This document shows, in pieces, positions 48,101-53,568 of a DNA stretch of 62,150 nucleotides. The DNA comes from an uncultured Clostridia bacterium. GTDB taxonomy: Bacteria; Bacillota; Clostridia; Lachnospirales; CAG-274. Under the pieces are notes generated by a model. That model did no database searches. It was not told the origin of the DNA and was given only the letters and a program-made list of their open reading frames with translations. The DNA is taken from positions 1-62,150 of the forward strand of contig CAJTVH010000015.1 of NCBI GenBank assembly GCA_910579745.1. Direction: 5' to 3'. Every line of letters starts with the position of its first letter. Positions within the stretch are counted from its first letter, which is position 1. The translations under genes and the position numbers were made by a program.

Positions 48101-49624
48101 TTCCGAAGTTTTTAAAGATTGTTTTAAAGCAATTTCGGCTTGATTAAGTAAAGCGGCAATACTTTGGTCTTTTAAATTATCAGCTATTTCAGAATATATT
48201 TTATTTGCCTGTGTAATTAACTCATTTACTTTTAATAAATCTGAATTTTGGGCAAAAGAAAAAGCAGGGGAGTTAATATCCTCTGCCTTTTCGCTTGTAT
48301 TCTCTAAATGTAAATCAGTTCGCTGTAAATTATCTCCCTTGCTCTGTTCTTGATGTTGTTCACTCTGCCGACCCATTCCATCTGGTTGGTTCGTTTGAGT
48401 TCCTCCGTCACTCCCTCGGCTTTCATCATTTCTTCCATCAGCCTGTCCTCCATTTCGTAAGCCGCTTTGTCCGTCTGTATCAGATGTTCCCAAAGACCAT
48501 TTATCATCAGTGTTTCGTATGTTCCCGGATCCTCGTTTTTCAGATATTCCAGTCTGCGCTGTCCCCACATTCCCATCTCGTATTCTTCCTCCTCGTCCAG
48601 CTCCAGCATCGGAAGATACAGAAATGTTACTTCGTCCAGTGCGTATGTCAGACCGTTCTCCTCCATAAACTTCGGAAATTCCCTGCCCTCCGGCGTTGTT
48701 ACCATCAAACTGTAATCTATCTGAATTTTGCCCGATTTGACGTCCTCCATTGTCTGCTGTAATCTCTCGTCCATTGCCTCTTGTGAGTATATATCTTTCA
48801 TAATTATTGCTCCTTTCGATTTCTTTTTCAATCGTTTTAACTTCTCTTTCAATTTCTCTTAAAACCGTTCCGCTTATTTCACTGACAGCCTTGCCAAGCT
48901 GATTTATTAACTCAGCCGAGTTAAAATCAGTTACATTTTCAAAATATTTATCGCTTAAATTCGGTTCAAAACCGCATCTTTTTGCAGCAACATACCGAAT
49001 ACTGTATTTTGCTATACGATTAAATATATCCTCAATCTCTGAATTATCAAATTTTTCTAAATTCGTACCATTTTTATGATTGATAATATTTTTAATGTAT
49101 TTGTCACCGCTATTCTCTAAAATGGTGTCTATCCTTTTTTTAACTATATCCGCAAAATTCTGCTCGTGATAAAAGATTTTTCCGAAGTTTTTATCTGAAA
49201 TTTCATTAATATCCAGATTATTTTTTTCGGCTATGTTTTTGTTTACGGCGGCAAGCTGACTGCTTATCAGTTTCCATACTTTTACTTCTTTTGCATTTTC
49301 AAGTTCCCTTGTTGATGATATATCAAACACATAGCGAATTTTTTTGCGTCCGTTTTCCTCATACAAAAGAGGTAATCCTTTTTCGCTTTTCTGAACATAT
49401 CTGCCAAAGTTTTTCTTCCACAAGTTATAATCGGCACACAATTCAGCGTTTGGATTTTGGGAAGATATAAGTATCTGGTCTGTAAAGCTGTATTTATAAA
49501 ACTTTGATGCTGTATTGAGATAATTATACCAGTTATTAATGCTGTCTGCTGCTTTTTTCGTTTCGGTATTAAGTAAATTGCTTATTCGCTTAATTTTTTG
49601 CGTTTTTGTTTCCTTATAATCCAT
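39125..49624 (-). CDS. Giant primase/methylase/SNF2-helicase polyprotein of the mobile element
   Basis: 3499 residues. Residues 1-275 have an ArdC-like N-terminal part (LNTASKFYKYSFTDQILISSQNP). Residues 275-441 are a Gly/Arg/Gln-rich linker that coincides with an overlapping gene. A CHC2-like zinc-finger remnant lies at about 640-675, DUF3991/Toprim at about 725-890 (ASDYDKAGRSF), and a DUF3849-like part at 930-1050. Repeated LPD-like segments follow, then an N6-methylase-like domain with ILEPSMGIGNF and NVPFG (about 1900-2170) and a SNF2 motor with HTMGAGKT (about 2702), VDEAHIF (about 2863) and QRNGRIIRQGN (about 3190). Proteins of this layout are typical of clostridial ICEs and may process or protect transferred DNA. 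GGAGGT precedes the ATG. A fragment of a second copy is at 765-1320. Confidence 0.9.
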   Translation of the reverse strand: MDYKETKTQKIKRISNLLNTETKKAADSINNWYNYLNTASKFYKYSFTDQILISSQNPNAELCADYNLWKKNFGRYVQKSEKGLPLLYEENGRKKIRYVFDISSTRELENAKEVKVWKLISSQLAAVNKNIAEKNNLDINEISDKNFGKIFYHEQNFADIVKKRIDTILENSGDKYIKNIINHKNGTNLEKFDNSEIEDIFNRIAKYSIRYVAAKRCGFEPNLSDKYFENVTDFNSAELINQLGKAVSEISGTVLREIEREVKTIEKEIERSNNYERYILTRGNGREITADNGGRQIGQNSDRLQFDGNNAGGQGISEVYGGERSDIRTGRSNISVSSDAGAGRGGRIRDGNVGTAQTGISEKRGSGNIRNTDDKWSLGTSDTDGQSGLRNGGQADGRNDESRGSDGGTQTNQPDGMGRQSEQHQEQSKGDNLQRTDLHLENTSEKAEDINSPAFSFAQNSDLLKVNELITQANKIYSEIADNLKDQSIAALLNQAEIALKQSLKTSEKQVDEKSAEKIKNDFEVRNEPNIIGNTTFKYISKKTYRKLDNDVALKAAEEFEKANIKYSGKYNDDNTITLTFSGADKDKCDDIIKNVQTANSFTAEQLETVRKTNLVDYLKSRGEQLKRVGSEYTMPEHDSMRIKENKFFWNSQNTGGNALDFCMKYYNMDFQNAVTELLAFNGHSVDLNNKAINMRSDVKKPPESEITANNSVQNEHNPFPNELTNDKNKVMEYLHEIRGISDETINDFLKKDKIGQDIKGNAVFKIFDKDGNISGAEISGTSPKRYEQTTEQKGNGFSFYFGKEIPKKAVFFESAIDLMSFYDMDKETAKDFLLVSMAGLKDKVVLKTAEDYGISKDNCFIASDYDKAGRSFADKMQKEYGISTLKMFDEDFEKYNLKNWNDLLRAEKTDLQITATPPLYKDSIENVREKGEFDLWRESHNENIRCRNFISDNYGNFHNDNIFDSDAFADSILKEFSLERAMYVVARNVSNYDGRYSKKSKEESLKYRFPYQSNEPGKDLTREYIYNVHPVLANALFETLIDRKREFEIQKNENEKSDIQENANKVMVDIDYTENHCLDNFIKNDNESNSNIPFALANSIFKYLDKKMSIEYDGGYDKTSFTIQTLINGDNFEYDGRFDIGDCIEDDGSSIIYHIKSFCNYQIERNPYRSEDSIEKAKFVLENLIPVLEKNTALTEEETRIFENFKKKYPIINKNINDKEQPKTEKSDIVKALENGQTIYLDDTPIPMIADAGANYFSSQKVSRNNDGTFKAAGKVSKGLGIPQDFEFSFDSAEKAENYIKSGNVKFHIEPPKQDLETVLNSETVENENKYRYEITQTSDAYSDGENFAVWDNENNDYYFDEDGTVKTFETEEETKDYLNTLDNYIIDDEVVEKEDNFQPQNIINAVDKILANHNFSNEERRIITRTGSRMTENKDNVLKKSLFDDVTFKSGYGGFENINKKYFNNNLKDIISEFNNYLNENTADKDIPPKMTAENLKIGDVIKLPDIIWNNRITNEKTVLPSEYGVIRDIQDGIIDIQTYSDINLQNVSGRMGETISNIARKGFEYIGTETEIKNSQKESKQNFENGSKINAESLKIGDVVNLSPIVLIGTNGKEIEFPAEYSVITDIDSDMISFQTYSDKKLQNKISKSGQTISSLNRNGFEYIGTEDEIRQSEIQVEKGTENEHHQFIKNDIEKTTDNIDRNENNNEKPAELRAGDIIAYDGTNWEVKNIGFIMNFENIDKNSNTPSFSFIGGAEEFIRKHNFTLVSRANEKIIDKNVQQLAINIDLTSDKSENSAKEKHIKANEITLGDKFIYKDKEVEVTSLQGIYPGEVGISIKYTSDNIRYITTENVSRQNLASLGEYLGNINKSVKEEKNIPQSKIVNAENFRITNDQLGVGTPNEKYRNNINAVKTLITIENENRQATPEEQEILSKYIGWGGLPDVFDERKSNWLEKYGELKELLTEEEYTSARSSVLNAHYTSPTVIKAIYKGLENLGFKGGRILEPSMGIGNFFGCMPENLSDKTKLYGVELDSISGRIAKLLYPKSNIQIKGFEKTNFQSNFFDAAIGNVPFGDYRVNDNNFKSSALIHDFFFQKSLDKIKPGGVIAFITSKGTLDKKDSSVRKYLAERADLLGAVRLPNEAFKANAGTDATFYDIVFLQKKDRISDFTKEPIPGWVNLSEDKNGIMINNYFVEHPEMICGEMITVTGAYGPKAVCKGFADKDFSEILNSAVSKIKGKIAESELVIDDEQEKPQNSNIIPQNYRNFCYAVIDGKIYFRENENMIEKNFNKIKTEKIKLMVNISESLRNLINAQKEFCDDNELKKLQAVLNVRYNNFTNKFGLLSDKNNKSVFREDDTSALLLSLENINDKGEFIGKADIFTKRTIIPYVPVEHVDTSSEALIVSISERAKVDLDFMSQLCGKEKEEIIEDLKGVIFKNPRTKEYENADEYLSGNIREKLETAKFYAKENPEYEINVSSLTEVIPPDLSPSEISVQLGSVWVPAKYYEQFMYELLGTANTCRSDYPWKSGNPFESGSRGNRSTISLSYDQHTATYGISNKVADRNNLNVTQTYGTKRMNAYKIIEETLNMKPVKVMDYVEDAEGKKKAVLNQKETLLAQEKQNIIKNKFEEWIFNDPERTEDLCRIYNDNFNSIRPREYDGSHITFGGINPEITLGKHQVDAIAHTLYGGNTLLAHTMGAGKTFEMVASAMESKRLGLCTKSMLVVPKHIINQVANEFLQLYPTANILLPSEKDFSKENRERFCSRIATGNYDAIIISHTQLEKIPLSQERQIDYIQNEIDETIDFIESAKAEAGQEFTVKQLESTKRNLETKLEKLNNDSKRDTTITFEELGIDRLYVDEAHIFKNKFFNTKMGRNIAGINASSASQRAEDLAMKCQYLDELTGSKGCIFATGTPISNSMSELYIMQSYLQRDLLKAKGLNNFDAWASCFGETQLSLELAPEGKGYQTKTRFAKFFNLPELMNMFKEIADIKTAESLNLPVPKANYHTIAAEASDFQKEMVDGLAERADKIRKKQVTSEVDNMLRITNDGRKLALDQRLMNEMLPDYENSKVNECVKNVYKIWEDTVPERSTQLIFCDQSTPKNDGSFNVYDDIKNKLISKGVPENEIAFIHSCKNDEQKQSLFTKVRNGEIRVLLGSTSKMGTGTNCQKKLKALHHIDCPYRPSDLEQRNGRIIRQGNENAEVDIFNYVTKSTFDAYIFQLVENKQRFISQIMTDKSPARSAEDIDESVLSYAQIKALAAGNPKIEEKMNLDIEVIRLRTIFGSYQDNKRDLQVKITKTYPEEIQNLTERIKGIEKDISIAKNNYTDTFSEMTVDGKIYTDKKAAGTAFLESCRKLKQGEKEKPIGRYKGFDMSASFDSFKTCYNIILKNNISYTIEIGNDIFGNITRIDNALDNLPQKCHNLKNKLEEVNNNLRLAKLEVDKPFSQLSELREKESRLKFLNLELSMDNKEVSEEKEKTSEEKFGEKNNRNIEL
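48304..48801 (-). CDS. tnpV: TnpV-like protein, overlapping gene in another frame of the helicase
   Basis: 165 residues, read on the same strand as the giant helicase but in a different frame. It has the TnpV family features: MGMWGQRRLEYLK, then EEMMKAEGVTEELKRTNQM, and the end EWVGRVNNIKNRAREII. It starts at ATG 48801 with a strong AAAGGAGC (48809-48816) seven bases upstream, and stops at 48304. The stretch is clearly GC-richer than the rest of the helicase gene and codon use suits the TnpV frame. In the helicase frame it gives only a Gly/Arg/Gln/Asp-rich linker. TnpV is known from Tn4451-type elements; its role is unclear. Expression is not proven. Confidence 0.7.
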   Translation of the reverse strand: MKDIYSQEAMDERLQQTMEDVKSGKIQIDYSLMVTTPEGREFPKFMEENGLTYALDEVTFLYLPMLELDEEEEYEMGMWGQRRLEYLKNEDPGTYETLMINGLWEHLIQTDKAAYEMEDRLMEEMMKAEGVTEELKRTNQMEWVGRVNNIKNRAREIIYSELIYI

Positions 49625-49654
49625 AAGCCTAAACCTCCTTTGTTTAGTCTATGT

Positions 49655-49710
49655 TATCGGCTTTTGGATACAATAAGCCTTTCGGCTTGTATTGTTTCAG
49701 CAAGCCGATA
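49655..49710. repeat. Nested hairpin between parB and the giant helicase gene
   Basis: TATCGGCTT (49655-49663) pairs with AAGCCGATA (49702-49710). Inside, AAGCC (49675-49679) pairs with GGCTT (49684-49688). It lies in the 96-base gap after parB and before the helicase start. It could be a partial terminator/attenuator or a ParB site. Confidence 0.5.
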
Positions 49711-49720
49711 AGCCTGTTAT

Positions 49721-50602
49721 TTAATTGTTTTTTGCCCAATCTTCAAGAAGTTTAAAAATTACATCTTCTATTTGCTTTTGAGTATATTCCTTTGGGAAAT
49801 ACTTTTGAAGATTTTTACCCGTAAGATTTATTTTTATGGGCGTTTCTGTTTCTTCTGTCATAATAGCGTCTATTACATTTTTGTCAAGTTTTCTTTCTTT
49901 GCTGAAATTTTTAAGCCTTACCGCCTGTTTCATTGACGGGATTGTTTCGTATTTATCTATTGCACTATACAAAATTTCTTGTTCGCTTTCTATTAAGTAA
50001 GATAGCTCAACAGCCGTATTAAATGGGATTTTCTTTTCGTCAACCATTTCAAGCAAGTCTTTGATAAGGTTTGTAAGTCGTATAAATCGTTGTATCTGAT
50101 TACGGCTTTCGCCCATTTCTTCCGCAAGCTGTTCATCTGCTCTTAAATGTGTCCCAACTTGGGACGAATTTTTTTTAGGTCTGCCTGCTTGTCTTTTCAT
50201 AGCATCAAGTTTCATTTTATAAGCAAAGGCTCTTTCAGAGGGTAAAATTTCTTCTCTTTGAATATTGCTGTCAACCATTAACAGGGTAGCGTCATCGTCA
50301 GTAAGTTCCTTAATTATTGCCGGGATTTTTGTTACTCCTGCTTTTGCACAAGCGTATTTTCTTCTATGACCGGAAATAATTTCGTATTTATCGTCTTTCG
50401 CTCTTACGATTATAGGTGTAAGCACTCCATATTCCTTTATGCTCTCAACCATATCCGCCATTTTTTCATCATCAATAATTTTAAATGGGTGGTTTTCAAA
50501 ATTAACCAATGCAGAAATAAGAATTTCCGTAATTCCATTAGGATTATCGTTTCCGAAAAGGCTGTCAAGAGAGTTAAGTTTTATGTTGCTTGCTATTCCC
50601 AT
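49721..50602 (-). CDS. parB: ParB-family partition protein
   Basis: 293 residues. The N-terminal ParB/Srx domain has YEIISGHRRKYACAKAG and the arginine patch VDSNIQREEILPSERAFA. A central HTH region (QLAEEMGESRNQIQRFIRL) and a C-terminal dimerization part follow. It is 3 bases after parA in the same operon. It binds a centromere-like site and serves stable maintenance of the excised element or control of transfer. A PKKN segment replaces the usual linker near 130. Confidence 0.92.
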   Translation of the reverse strand: MGIASNIKLNSLDSLFGNDNPNGITEILISALVNFENHPFKIIDDEKMADMVESIKEYGVLTPIIVRAKDDKYEIISGHRRKYACAKAGVTKIPAIIKELTDDDATLLMVDSNIQREEILPSERAFAYKMKLDAMKRQAGRPKKNSSQVGTHLRADEQLAEEMGESRNQIQRFIRLTNLIKDLLEMVDEKKIPFNTAVELSYLIESEQEILYSAIDKYETIPSMKQAVRLKNFSKERKLDKNVIDAIMTEETETPIKINLTGKNLQKYFPKEYTQKQIEDVIFKLLEDWAKNN

Positions 50603-50605
50603 CTT

Positions 50606-51385
50606 TTACACCTCCCCGACAATTTCAGAAACAAATGCCTCATAAGATTTTGCGACTTTGCTGTTTTTAGCGTATTTATAAATACTGTTTCCGCTGACTG
50701 TTGTTTCATCTTGTTTTATACTGCGTGGAATAACATTTTTGAATATCCTGATTGTATCCCCATATTCGTTTTTTAAAAGCTGAATAATCTCTTTTGCGTA
50801 GTTTGTACGTCCGTCAACCATTGTTATAAGAATACCCTCAATTTCAAGTTTAGGATTAAGCTGTCTTTTGATTTTCATAATTGTTTTTATAAGCATCTGC
50901 AATCCTTTTAAGGGGAGGTAGGAGGCTTGCACAGGTATAACTACACCGTCAGCACAAGTAAGAGCGTTTATAGTTATCATTCCTAAATTCGGAGAACAGT
51001 CTATAATTATATAGTCATAATAATCTTTTATCTGTTCAATGTACTGCTTTAAAATCGTTTCTCTGCCGATTGTGTTAATAAGCTGTATTTCCATATCGGA
51101 TAAATCTATATTTGCGGGAATAAAGTCGATATTTTCCTCGTGGTGAAGAATACCTTTTCTTCCAATTTCTATCTCATTAATAGTATCTCTTAAAATATCC
51201 GCAAGGGTATAATCAAGACTGTCCGGTTCTGCTATTCCAAGTGATACAGATAAATTTCCCTGTGAATCGGCATCAATGCAAACTACTTTATTGCCAAGTT
51301 TAGCAAGTCCAATTCCCAAATTTACCGCCGATACTGTTTTTCCCACACCGCCCTTTTGATTTCCACACATTATGACTTTACACAT
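50606..51385 (-). CDS. parA: ParA-family partition ATPase
   Basis: 259 residues. Deviant Walker A GNQKGGVGKTVSAVNLG at the N-terminus, CIDADSQGNLS, and YIIIDCSPNLGMI of Walker B; it is of the Soj/ParA type without an N-terminal HTH. It moves ParB-bound DNA over the nucleoid. It is first of the parAB pair, and the helicase gene follows on the same strand, so transcription may continue into it. Confidence 0.93.
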   Translation of the reverse strand: MCKVIMCGNQKGGVGKTVSAVNLGIGLAKLGNKVVCIDADSQGNLSVSLGIAEPDSLDYTLADILRDTINEIEIGRKGILHHEENIDFIPANIDLSDMEIQLINTIGRETILKQYIEQIKDYYDYIIIDCSPNLGMITINALTCADGVVIPVQASYLPLKGLQMLIKTIMKIKRQLNPKLEIEGILITMVDGRTNYAKEIIQLLKNEYGDTIRIFKNVIPRSIKQDETTVSGNSIYKYAKNSKVAKSYEAFVSEIVGEV

Positions 51386-51455
51386 TTTAGTTTCCTCACT
51401 TTCTCCCCGTATAGCCGATAGAACAGCTTTTTAACATTTTGTCTGGTAACTTTGA

Positions 51456-51803
51456 TTATTTCCTGCAAGCTGCAAAATCCATACGATACTCGTCAATATT
51501 TTTTCCGCCGACTTTCCACTTGTCATTTGCGTCGTGTATCATTTCTGTGTAGCCTGCTTGACGCATTTTTTCTTCGTTTTCAAAGGTTTCATAAATATAA
51601 ACTCTTAAAAACATTGATGTTGATGTGGGTTCTCCTGCTTTAATTTCCAATTCCGCTGCTTTTTTCGCTTCTGTTTTGGACTGCCATTGTACCATATAAG
51701 CGACCATACTTCCAAGTTTGCCGCAAAATAATCTGCCGCTTACCTGTTTCGCAAATTTCCTTGCCGTTTCTCCGTCACTTCCAAACTGCTTTTTATTCAT
51801 CAT
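51456..51803 (-). CDS. Hypothetical element protein upstream of parA
   Basis: 115 residues, alpha/beta in appearance, with no recognised domain (GSDGETARKFAKQVSGRLF, MVQWQSKTEAKKAAELEI, MFLRVYIYETFENEEKM, near the end VGGKNIDEYRMDF). The ATG at 51803 is chosen since GAAGGTGAT ends 5 bases before it; a longer frame starts 30 codons upstream inside the promoter region. It precedes parAB on the same strand and faces a divergent ribbon-helix-helix gene. The function is unknown. Confidence 0.65.
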   Translation of the reverse strand: MMNKKQFGSDGETARKFAKQVSGRLFCGKLGSMVAYMVQWQSKTEAKKAAELEIKAGEPTSTSMFLRVYIYETFENEEKMRQAGYTEMIHDANDKWKVGGKNIDEYRMDFAACRK

Positions 51804-51844
51804 TTCAATCACCTTCATTATATTTTCTTTACATCTATATCGTA

Positions 51845-51940
51845 CTATATATTCGATTATATAGCAAGTGAAACATAATAAAATTTTTGACAAAAATCCA
51901 TATTATATTTTGTATAATATGCTGTATAGTCGATTTATAG
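51845..51940. promoter_or_regulatory. Two operator-like repeats in the divergent promoter region
   Basis: CTATATATTCGATTATATAG (51845-51864) and the related CTGTATAGTCGATTTATAG (51922-51940) flank the divergent promoters of the parA-side genes and the RHH gene. TTGACA at 51888-51893 and TATAAT at 51913-51918 are about 19 bases apart and may be one of the promoters. The ribbon-helix-helix protein encoded next door is the likely ligand. Confidence 0.4.
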
Positions 51941-51987
51941 CTTATATGATATAATGAAATAAAAATTTTATAGAGGTGAATTATTCT

Positions 51988-52212
51988 ATGGCGTCACATA
52001 CATCATCGCCCGAAGCACGAAGCAGGGCAGTAACCAAGTTCGTAAAAAATAAACTTGACAGAATTGAAATACGGTCAACAAAAGATAGCGGTTTCAAGAA
52101 AACAGTAACGGAACACGCAAGTAAACAGGGCGAAAGCGTAAACGCTTTTATTATTCGTGCGATCAAAGAAACTATTGAAAGCGATAATAAAAATTGCAGT
52201 AGCTTACATTAA
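51988..52212 (+). CDS. Arc-like ribbon-helix-helix protein
   Basis: 74 residues. The core RIEIRSTKDSGFKKTVTEHASKQGESVNAFIIRAIKETIE is a ribbon-helix-helix DNA-binding domain of the Arc/CopG type. The ATG at 51988 has AGAGGTGA 7 bases upstream; an ATG four codons earlier overlaps that site. It is divergent from the parA-side unit with repeated sequences between, so it probably regulates both. It is followed by a terminator. Confidence 0.75.
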   Translation: MASHTSSPEARSRAVTKFVKNKLDRIEIRSTKDSGFKKTVTEHASKQGESVNAFIIRAIKETIESDNKNCSSLH

Positions 52213-52230
52213 AATATTTTCGGGCATAAA

Positions 52231-52276
52231 AATAGCCAATTTACAAGATTAAAATTACCTTATAAATTGGCTTATT
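52231..52276 (+). terminator. Terminator of the RHH gene
   Basis: AATAGCCAATTTA (52231-52243) pairs with 52263-52276 (one bulged T), followed by a T-run. Confidence 0.75.
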
Positions 52277-52375
52277 TTTTAATTTTAAATTATTTTCTAT
52301 TTTTCAACGTAGATATTGTTGATTGATGAATTTTTAATTTTTCTATTAAAAGTTTATTAAAACATTTTTGAATTA

Positions 52376-52804
52376 TTAATTAATTTTATTTTGAATTGAA
52401 AGGATTGCACCCTCTAATGATGTTTCTTCTTTAGCTATAATTGCCCCTTTCTGAATTAAATATTCTTTCCAATTCTTATTAATAAGCTGTAATATCCATA
52501 ATGACATATCTTCGTGTTTATGACAGTAATCAAGAAGATTATTAATAAGTTTTTTACTTAATCCCTTTCCTTTAAGTTTTCCCTTTATAAGAATATTTGT
52601 TATTCTAATTTGAGCTTCACATTTTTCGTCTTTTTTTTCATATAAAAGTTTTAAAATAATTTCCTGTTCCTTATTTTCAAAATGAATATTATACCTATTA
52701 TCACTATCCTTATTACTTTTTACATCTAATTGTGTTATTTTTTGAGATTTAAAAAATTCTACTAAATAATCTATTAATTCTTTATCAAAATTATCATTAT
52801 ACAT
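52376..52804 (-). CDS. GNAT-like acetyltransferase (atypical)
   Basis: 142 residues. RITNILIKGKLKGKGLSKKLINNLLDYC fits GNAT motif A (the acetyl-CoA pyrophosphate loop, here GKLKGKGLS), and the following strand (LWILQLINKNWKEYLIQKGAII) fits motif B. The N-terminal half is helical and weakly conserved. The substrate is unknown. It is a single-gene unit with no partner toxin or antitoxin; it is small enough to be a stand-alone resistance- or modification-type enzyme, but this cannot be decided. Confidence 0.55.
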   Translation of the reverse strand: MYNDNFDKELIDYLVEFFKSQKITQLDVKSNKDSDNRYNIHFENKEQEIILKLLYEKKDEKCEAQIRITNILIKGKLKGKGLSKKLINNLLDYCHKHEDMSLWILQLINKNWKEYLIQKGAIIAKEETSLEGAILSIQNKIN

Positions 52805-53086
52805 ATTGTTATTCTCCTAAATTTTTACATTTATCATAATTTTTTAGCTATGATTATTGTTTGACACAACTTTACAACTTTTTATATCTAAACTTAAGGT
52901 GTTTCTATATAAGTGACTTTTGAAACCTTTTTTATCGTAAAAAGATTCAAAATCTCCTAAAATACTCTTTCAGCATTAAGAAAAATAAACTATAGACTCT
53001 GCACAAATCCTCAAACCTTTGAAAAGACTTGACCTAAATTTTAAATGACATTCGTACAAAAAAAATTGTAAAGTGATATTGTTTAA

Positions 53087-53203
53087 TAGACTTCTTTCCA
53101 AACTACACTATTACAACAATTACATTAGGGAAAAAGATTTTTTTCAGTGTTTTAGCAAAACTGCCTTATATGTAATAGTTGTAAGGTTTAGAAAAGAAGT
53201 CTA
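53087..53203. repeat. 117-bp miniature element with about 30-bp terminal inverted repeats
   Basis: TAGACTTCTTT (53087-53097) is the exact reverse complement of 53193-53203, and the match continues inward imperfectly for about 30 bases on each side (AAAC, then TACACTATTACA against TTACAACTATTACA). There is no reading frame. It is probably a MITE or the ends of a lost IS. Confidence 0.55.
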
Positions 53204-53278
53204 ATTTATCTGCAAAAATAAAAATATACCCTTACATCTTAACCAGTCAAGTAAAAATGAGATATAATATTAAAATTT

Positions 53279-53479
53279 CTATAATTTAACAGTGACAGCA
53301 GAAAGATTTGGTGAAAACACATTATTTACAGTATATTGAACTTGAATTTTTGCACAAGTTGCAGCTACTTTTGTTAACTCTTGAGAGATTCTTCCGCTTT
53401 CCGCAGGATGTTCGTACGCATATTTTTCTGCTTCTTCAATATTCATTTTTCAAATTTCTTCGCTCTTTTTCATAGCCAT
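53279..53479 (-). pseudogene. Small gene with an in-frame TGA
   Basis: A 66-codon frame on the minus strand with AGAAGGT before ATG 53479 (MAMKKSEEI), TGA at codon 10 (53450-53452), then MNIEEAEKYAYEHPAESGR and a C-terminal part ending SPNLSAVTVKL. The composition is coding-like. The downstream ATG at 53446 could give a 55-residue protein. The family is not recognised. Confidence 0.4.
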
Positions 53480-53568
53480 ATTTTACCTTCTTTCAATAAT
53501 TAAATATTTTCTGGCAAATAAATTATAAAAAAACTCTTTGCCTTTGTCAAGGTAAAAAACTGTAATTT

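Noticed and set aside
48295..48762. 155-codon plus-strand frame opposite the TnpV-like gene
   Set aside because: Antisense shadow of the GC-richer TnpV stretch; no ribosome binding site and no recognisable motif.
30621..53452. Genetic-code change (TAG or TGA as sense codon)
   Set aside because: Only isolated mini-genes have such internal stops; large genes use TAA, TAG and TGA as normal ends, so local decay is simpler.
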